Below, one piece after another: positions 21,158 to 24,920 of a DNA stretch of 24,920 nucleotides. The stretch comes from JBAZOJ01 sp041648755. GTDB lineage: Bacteria; Planctomycetota; B143-G9. The notes below the pieces were generated by a model. That model saw only the letters and a list, made by a program, of their open reading frames with translations. It ran no database searches and was not told where the DNA came from. Position numbers and translations under genes: made by a program. Location: contig JBAZOJ010000022.1 in the NCBI GenBank assembly GCA_041648755.1, positions 1-24,920 of the forward strand. The letters are read 5' to 3'. The stretch's first letter is position 1, and the number at the start of each line of letters is the position of its first letter.

Positions 21158-22021
21158 TATCAGCAGCACGCAGGCTGTGCCGTCGAAGTAATACCCGATG
21201 GTCTGAATGCCCGGCCGGGAGAAGACAAGCTGCCTGCGCCAGTCGTTGTAGGCAATCACGGGCAACTGGATTTCGTTGCCGTTCTGGATCGAAGACTTCA
21301 TCTCCTTCAGACGTGCCTCGCGGTAATACACATCGATTGTTGTGGCCTTGTCTAAATCGTGATACTTCAGTTGAATGAGAGACCCAAAACCCCTGTACTT
21401 GACGATGGGGCTGAAACTGCGGGAGAAGGTGGCAATGAGGGCTTCCTGCCCCGCGACGTACGAGATGTCGCGGCCATTCCAGAGCACCGAGGTTCTGCCG
21501 GGCAGGAGGCTAAGCTGGCCGAACCAGCGGGTGGAAAATCCCTGCTTCTTAAGAGAGGTGAGGGCGTCGGTGAAGCCGAGGGCCGGGTCCATGGCAGGGG
21601 GGGCAGCGCCGTCGTCCCTCGTGGCGAGCAGGAGGGTGACATTGTGGGACCAGGGCTTGGGGAAGAGGGTCTCGATGGCTCGGTCGAAGTCTCGGATCCT
21701 AGCCGGGGAGGTACAGACCGTGAGCTTGTAGTCATAGATGAACTCGACTGCATCGGGGTCGTCGGCTTCTGTCCAGCCCGCCAGCGTCTTGATCTGAGTA
21801 AGCGCGTCCTCGGGTTTGGGAAGCTCGACCGGCGGCTCAGGGGGATTGTCGGTAATGTCTATGTTCGGGCCGGGGAAACCGACCGGCTTGATGAAAAAGA
21901 CGGAGAGGTCGTAGATCTTGGTTACTGTCTGCCCGTCATCCTCCTGCTCGGCGACGGATCTTCCTGAAAAAAGGAAGAAAGCGACAGCCAGCGCGAGCGC
22001 CGCTAAAATGGCCTTCTTCAT
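21143..22021 (-). CDS. Tandem-family exported protein P5
   Basis: A 292-residue paralog, sister to P2 (shared VGFPGPNIDITD, RAIETLFPKPWSHN and a nearly identical C-terminal third). Signal peptide at about 1-24 (AALALAVAFFLFSGRSVA). It diverges from P2 in the middle (LSLLPGRTSVLWNGRDISYV; AGQEALIATFSRSFSPIVKY replaces the usual DQEGLIATFARAYDP). Its ATG overlaps the stop of P6 as ATGA (22018-22021), with AGGAG six bases upstream inside P6, so translation is coupled to P6. The stop is followed by the conserved 139-bp spacer before P4. Confidence 0.88.
   Translation of the reverse strand: MKKAILAALALAVAFFLFSGRSVAEQEDDGQTVTKIYDLSVFFIKPVGFPGPNIDITDNPPEPPVELPKPEDALTQIKTLAGWTEADDPDAVEFIYDYKLTVCTSPARIRDFDRAIETLFPKPWSHNVTLLLATRDDGAAPPAMDPALGFTDALTSLKKQGFSTRWFGQLSLLPGRTSVLWNGRDISYVAGQEALIATFSRSFSPIVKYRGFGSLIQLKYHDLDKATTIDVYYREARLKEMKSSIQNGNEIQLPVIAYNDWRRQLVFSRPGIQTIGYYFDGTACVLLIELEE
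21230..21319. repeat. 90-bp identical tract in P5 (pair of 18357-18446)
   Basis: Partner of the P2 tract. P3 and P4 lie between the two copies and do not carry the identical tract, so the similarity is not simply between neighbours. Confidence 0.8.
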
Positions 22022-22941
22022 TTTTGCTCCTGTTCCCCGCCGAAAAGCGGCAGTTCGAAGCCCTCGAAAGCGAAAAGCAGTATGAAGGTGGAGCCGTGTA
22101 ACTCAAAGGGTAAGGATCGAGTTGCCGGTGCGTCAAAGATCAAACGCTTCGTGAAGGCCACATTGGGTATGTCGAAGAGGCTCAGTTCGCTTCCGTTCTG
22201 GACTGTAGTTCGCACTTCCTCCGGAAGCGCTTCTTCGAAGGTGAGGAGAAGCGCGAGGCAGTCGCCGTCCAGGGAGGCGTGGATGGAGAGCACCGAACCG
22301 GTTGAGCAGTACTTGGTAATTGGATTGCTGCTGGAGGCAAAGTCAGCAATATATCCCTCCTGAGCAGTAACGAAACCCGCCATCCGTCCCGTGAAAAGCC
22401 TGTAGCTCCCGCCCGGGACACAAGAGCCCCAAGTGCTCCAGATGACGCCGAAGCCTGAGGCGCGAAGGGACGCGAGCGCATTGTCGAATGTAAGCGCTTT
22501 CCCGGGAGGCTCGGGGAATTCCACGCCGTCGGCCGAGAGCAGGGCGACACGGAACTGGCAGGATGAATAGCGCGGATAGAGGGAGCGGAGGGCTGCATCG
22601 AACGCAGCAATCTTGGCGGGGGTGTTGCGGACGATCAGTTTCTGGCCGCGCGCGACGATGGCGTCGTTCTTGTCGGCGGGATCCCAGCCGGCGACACGTC
22701 TTGCAGTCTCGATGATATCTCCTACCCAGTTCCCCGAGTCGTCGATTTCCTCGTATCCATGTGGGAAGAGACCGGCATCCATGATGGGTAAGTACCAGGG
22801 CTGGCCCCCAAACAGCGGGGAGAAATCATAGGTGCGGAAGACCATCGTATCGCGCGCCGGGATGTCCTCGGCGTCCGGTCGGCCGGCAGCCAGGAGGAGG
22901 AAAGCTGCAAAAAGGACGGGTGCGGCCAGCATGTACTTCAT
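22018..22941 (-). CDS. Tandem-family exported protein P6 (divergent)
   Basis: A 307-residue, more divergent paralog. Signal peptide at about 1-24 (APVLFAAFLLLAAGRPDA). Landmarks are still recognisable: FRTYDFSPLFGG, LIVRNTPAKIAAFDAALRSL, LRASGFGVIWSTWG, VTAQEGYIADFASSSNPITK, TTVQNGSELSLFDIP and FELHGSTFILLFAFEGFEL. A short C-terminal extension (LPLFGGEQEQK) is unique to it. ATG 22941 has GGGAGG four bases upstream and overlaps the P7 stop (ATGA, 22938-22941), giving a coupled P7-P6-P5 trio. An in-frame extension upstream to 23370 is only the antisense-free shadow of P7 and is rejected. Confidence 0.82.
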   Translation of the reverse strand: MKYMLAAPVLFAAFLLLAAGRPDAEDIPARDTMVFRTYDFSPLFGGQPWYLPIMDAGLFPHGYEEIDDSGNWVGDIIETARRVAGWDPADKNDAIVARGQKLIVRNTPAKIAAFDAALRSLYPRYSSCQFRVALLSADGVEFPEPPGKALTFDNALASLRASGFGVIWSTWGSCVPGGSYRLFTGRMAGFVTAQEGYIADFASSSNPITKYCSTGSVLSIHASLDGDCLALLLTFEEALPEEVRTTVQNGSELSLFDIPNVAFTKRLIFDAPATRSLPFELHGSTFILLFAFEGFELPLFGGEQEQK

Positions 22942-23858
22942 CTGACCTCCCTTCCGATCTCGCCTATGACGGTCTTGCCGGAGTACTCGACGAGCAGCGC
23001 GCGGGGAGAGCCATCGAGTATATAAGGAACCAATTGGGTGCCGGGCCCGCGGAAGAAGAGGGACCTGTCGAGGCTTCCCATAGAGGCATCGGGCAAATCG
23101 AGGGGAAATGAGTTCTGGGGATAGGTGCGCCAGCCCTTGAGATGGAGTTCGCGCACGGCGCACTTGATACAAGTGGTTCCACGCCACTCGGACGCGGTGA
23201 GGTTGATGACCAACCCGTGGGTAAATGCGCGTACGTAGGGGTCCTGGCAGGCGGCAAGAGTGGCTATCAGGCCCTCGCCTTGCCGAATGTATGAAGTGGA
23301 GAAGGCACCCACGAGGCGGGAGGTGCTTTCGGACGCGAGGGAAACCTGTGTAATCCATTCGACCGCGCACTTGCGGTCCCTAAGCAGGGCAAGCGATGCA
23401 TCGAATCCCAGATCGGCAGGAACCGCGGCAGCGCAGCCTTCTCCCGAAACAAAGGCGAGCCGAAGATCGCGATATACCGGGGCGAGTTTCAGGGCGGTGA
23501 TCGCTTTGTCCACCTGCCTTATCATCGCGGGCGTGTTCCTAACGATGAGCTTCAGGTCGCCCGTGAGGATCATCTGTCCCGGAGCGTGTTCGCGCCAGCC
23601 CACAAGATCCCTGATGTCATAAAGCACCTGGTCGGGCGCTTCATAGCCCGACTGAAAGACCGGGACAACACTTTCGAGGGGGGACAGGAAGTCGCCTGGC
23701 TCGCAGTTGGTGGGAAAGAGCAGGGAGAGGTCGTATACTTTGGTGACCATGCCGGGCGCTTCATCCTCCTGTTCGGCCGAGGAGTGGCGGGCGAGGAAGA
23801 AGACGGCCGTCCCGAGGATGAGCGCGGCGAGGAGGAGCAGTCTGGCTTTGTTATGCAT
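22938..23858 (-). CDS. Tandem-family exported protein P7 (divergent)
   Basis: A 306-residue paralog. Signal peptide at about 1-28 (LLLLAALILGTAVFFLARHS), then EQEDEAPGMVTKVYDLSLLF, which is close to P4 and P8. Further landmarks: GWREHAPGQM, LIVRNTPAMIRQVDKAI, CAVEWITQVSLA, RQGEGLIATLAACQDPYVRA, YPQNSFPLDLPDA and DGSPRALLVEY. It differs from the others by extra cysteines (GEGCAAAV, RKCAVEW, CIKCAVRE) and a C-terminal tail (GKTVIGEIGREVR) after the usual last strand. ATG 23858 is supported by GGAG about six bases upstream and by the signal peptide. P8 ends 13 bp upstream. Confidence 0.83.
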   Translation of the reverse strand: MHNKARLLLLAALILGTAVFFLARHSSAEQEDEAPGMVTKVYDLSLLFPTNCEPGDFLSPLESVVPVFQSGYEAPDQVLYDIRDLVGWREHAPGQMILTGDLKLIVRNTPAMIRQVDKAITALKLAPVYRDLRLAFVSGEGCAAAVPADLGFDASLALLRDRKCAVEWITQVSLASESTSRLVGAFSTSYIRQGEGLIATLAACQDPYVRAFTHGLVINLTASEWRGTTCIKCAVRELHLKGWRTYPQNSFPLDLPDASMGSLDRSLFFRGPGTQLVPYILDGSPRALLVEYSGKTVIGEIGREVR

Positions 23859-23871
23859 ATTTTCTCCACAC

Positions 23872-24756
23872 TCACTCGAGGGTGACCAGAAGGACCATGC
23901 GTCTGCCGTCGGCAAGCCAGGTCATCGGGGTGGTGCCGGGGCTGGGGAACGGAAGCTGCCGGTGGAGCGTGCTGAAGGCGTAATCCGGGAGATGGAGTTG
24001 CACGCCTCCGAAGGCGACCGTTCGGATTCCTTTGAGAGTTACATCCGTGACCGCGCAGGCAAGCGTCATAGCCTCTCCGACTTCAGTTGCGCGCAGCGTG
24101 AGCACCGTTCCCGGCTTGGCGTCGCGCACCACCGGCTGGAAGGCAGTGGCCGCTGTGGCGACAAAGCCCTCGAGGTCCGCAACATGCGCAGTGGGCTTGA
24201 GCGTTGCGAGCCTGAACGTCCTTGAAGGGACGACCGAGCAGTGAACCATCCACTGAAGAGAGAAGCCTCGGTCAGTAAGCGTGCGGACAGAGTCATCAAG
24301 CGAATTGGGGAGCGCCGCAATCGAGGGGAGGGCGGGGGAAGTGGAGGAGAGGAGGGCAAAGCCGAGTTGAAAGCGCTCGTGGCGTGGGAGCAGGGCGTCC
24401 ACGGCACGGTCGATCTTCCTGATCCTCTCTGGGGTGTCGCGGGCGATGAGCCTTTGATCGGAAGCGAAGACCAACTCGCCGGGGTCGTCGTCCTTCCAGT
24501 CGATCAGGTCGCGGATGTGCTCTTTCAGCGTCGGTGGGTCGGGATTGTTCTCGATGTAGGCGATGAAGAGCTCCTCGATGTCATCGGCGAAATCGAGGCG
24601 GTAAGCGCCTTTGAGCGAAGGCGCGAAGAGGCGGGACAGGTCATAGACCTTGGTGACCATTGCAGGCTTGACTTCCTCCTGCTCGGCCCCGGTTGACCGG
24701 GTCATCAGGAAGACTGCTGCCGTCAGCGCAAGAACAAGGAACAGCACGTATTTCAT
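23872..24756 (-). CDS. Tandem-family exported protein P8
   Basis: A 294-residue paralog whose halves tell different stories. The signal peptide and the following VTKVYDLSRLF region are almost identical to P3 and P4 at DNA level. The C-terminal half has diverged strongly: VADLEGFVATAATAFQPVV replaces DQEGLIATFARAYDP, AFGGVQLHLPDYAF replaces QNGNEIQLP, and DGRRMVLLVTLE ends it. The N-domain motif is LIARDTPERIRKIDRAVDAL. Start ATG 24756 is set by AAGGGG and by identity with the P4 start region. The 142-bp spacer upstream copies the P5-P4 spacer. Confidence 0.87.
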   Translation of the reverse strand: MKYVLFLVLALTAAVFLMTRSTGAEQEEVKPAMVTKVYDLSRLFAPSLKGAYRLDFADDIEELFIAYIENNPDPPTLKEHIRDLIDWKDDDPGELVFASDQRLIARDTPERIRKIDRAVDALLPRHERFQLGFALLSSTSPALPSIAALPNSLDDSVRTLTDRGFSLQWMVHCSVVPSRTFRLATLKPTAHVADLEGFVATAATAFQPVVRDAKPGTVLTLRATEVGEAMTLACAVTDVTLKGIRTVAFGGVQLHLPDYAFSTLHRQLPFPSPGTTPMTWLADGRRMVLLVTLE

Positions 24757-24913
24757 TCTTACCCCTTCGATTCGATATTCGTTTGCAGCGGGGGCTGATG
24801 GGAGGCAAGCAGGCATTCAAGGTGATTCCCCGCTGGAAATCATCCCGCAGTTTGACCCCACGTCAAGGGATTGCGCGCAAGGCTTGCTCCGGGTGCTTCT
24901 ATTCCTCCAACTC
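24648..24913. repeat. Long direct repeat, copy B (P8 start, spacer, P9 end)
   Basis: Second copy of the unit at 20895-21157. The only sizeable difference in the spacer is a short block before TGCTCCGGGTGCTTCTA. It contains the same inverted repeat and the same AAGGGG ribosome-binding site. Confidence 0.85.
24852..24866. promoter_or_regulatory. Inverted repeat TTGAC-N5-GTCAA in the P9-P8 spacer
   Basis: Same 15-bp sequence and same position relative to the P8 start as the copy before P4. Both spacers also contain CAGCGGGG ... CCCCGCTG arms about 40 bp apart that could pair in the transcript. Confidence 0.35.
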
Positions 24914-24920
24914 AATAAGC
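24899..24920 (-). CDS. Tandem-family protein P9, C-terminal end only (cut by window edge)
   Basis: The last codons before TAG (24901-24899) read LIELEE, identical to the ends of P4 and P5. The spacer between this stop and P8 matches the spacer between P5 and P4, so the array clearly continues beyond the window. Confidence 0.7.

Noticed and set aside
22942..23370. N-terminal extension of P6 by about 140 residues
   Set aside because: It overlaps the coding sequence of P7 in another frame; the signal peptide and ribosome-binding site place the start at 22941.
17312..24920. CRISPR or simple-repeat explanation for the repeated segments
   Set aside because: The repeats are coding genes of about 900 bp with long identical tracts, not short regularly spaced units.
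1..24920. tRNA, rRNA, riboswitch or insertion-sequence genes
   Set aside because: None were recognised on either strand by reading; no transposase frame is present.

Overview
The window is about 25 kb of bacterial DNA that looks mostly GC-rich by eye. Shine-Dalgarno sites, sigma70-like promoters and several Sec-exported proteins suggest a Gram-negative-type (diderm) environmental bacterium. Duplicated FGE-fold (SUMF1-like) domains, a DUF1566 protein, a STAND/WD40 protein and a large tandem family of secreted paralogs would fit a Planctomycetota, Lentisphaerota, Hydrogenedentota or similar genome. That placement is inference and weak; no rRNA, tRNA or ribosomal protein gene is present to anchor it.

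Layout. (1) Positions 1-1256 hold broken or shortened genes on the + strand: a nucleotidyltransferase with a probable frameshift at its start, a 200-bp decayed copy of the middle of the phosphotransferase gene found at 6387-8978, a GNAT acetyltransferase lacking its N-terminal half, and the first 23 codons of a methyltransferase. (2) 1257-6047 (-) encodes a 1596-residue DUF4062 / STAND NTPase / membrane helix / WD40 protein. Sampled lines of this gene are clearly lower in GC than its surroundings, and its 3' end abuts the broken methyltransferase. (3) 6387-9664 (+) carries a rifampin-phosphotransferase-like enzyme and a nitroreductase. (4) 9796-12163 (+) is a two-gene operon for membrane-anchored proteins: a transglutaminase-like/DcrB-like protein and a small protein with a signal peptide and a C-terminal anchor. 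It is bounded by two terminators built on the same GNRA-capped hairpin core. (5) 12239-13912 (-) is a two-gene unit: a secreted double-DUF1566 protein and a Cys-rich DUF3795 protein. (6) 14102-15581 is a divergent pair: a membrane M48 metallopeptidase (-) and a two-helix zinc-ribbon membrane protein (+).

(7) 15590-24920 (-) is the most unusual part. At least nine tandem paralogs (called P1 to P9 here, numbered left to right; P9 is cut by the window edge) encode exported proteins of about 290-307 residues. They read toward a terminal gene with two FGE-like domains. Members share a signal peptide, a VTKVYDLS motif, a LIVRNTPEKIRDFDRA motif, a DQEGLIATFARAYDP motif, QNGNEIQLP and a hydrophobic C-terminal strand, while the regions between diverge. 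Stretches of 90-260 bp are nearly identical between non-adjacent members, including non-coding DNA, which points to ongoing duplication or gene conversion. The motif order loosely resembles the N-domain plus beta-domain pattern of secretin-like proteins, but this is untested. The function of the array is unknown, and it is the best candidate in the window for an undescribed system.
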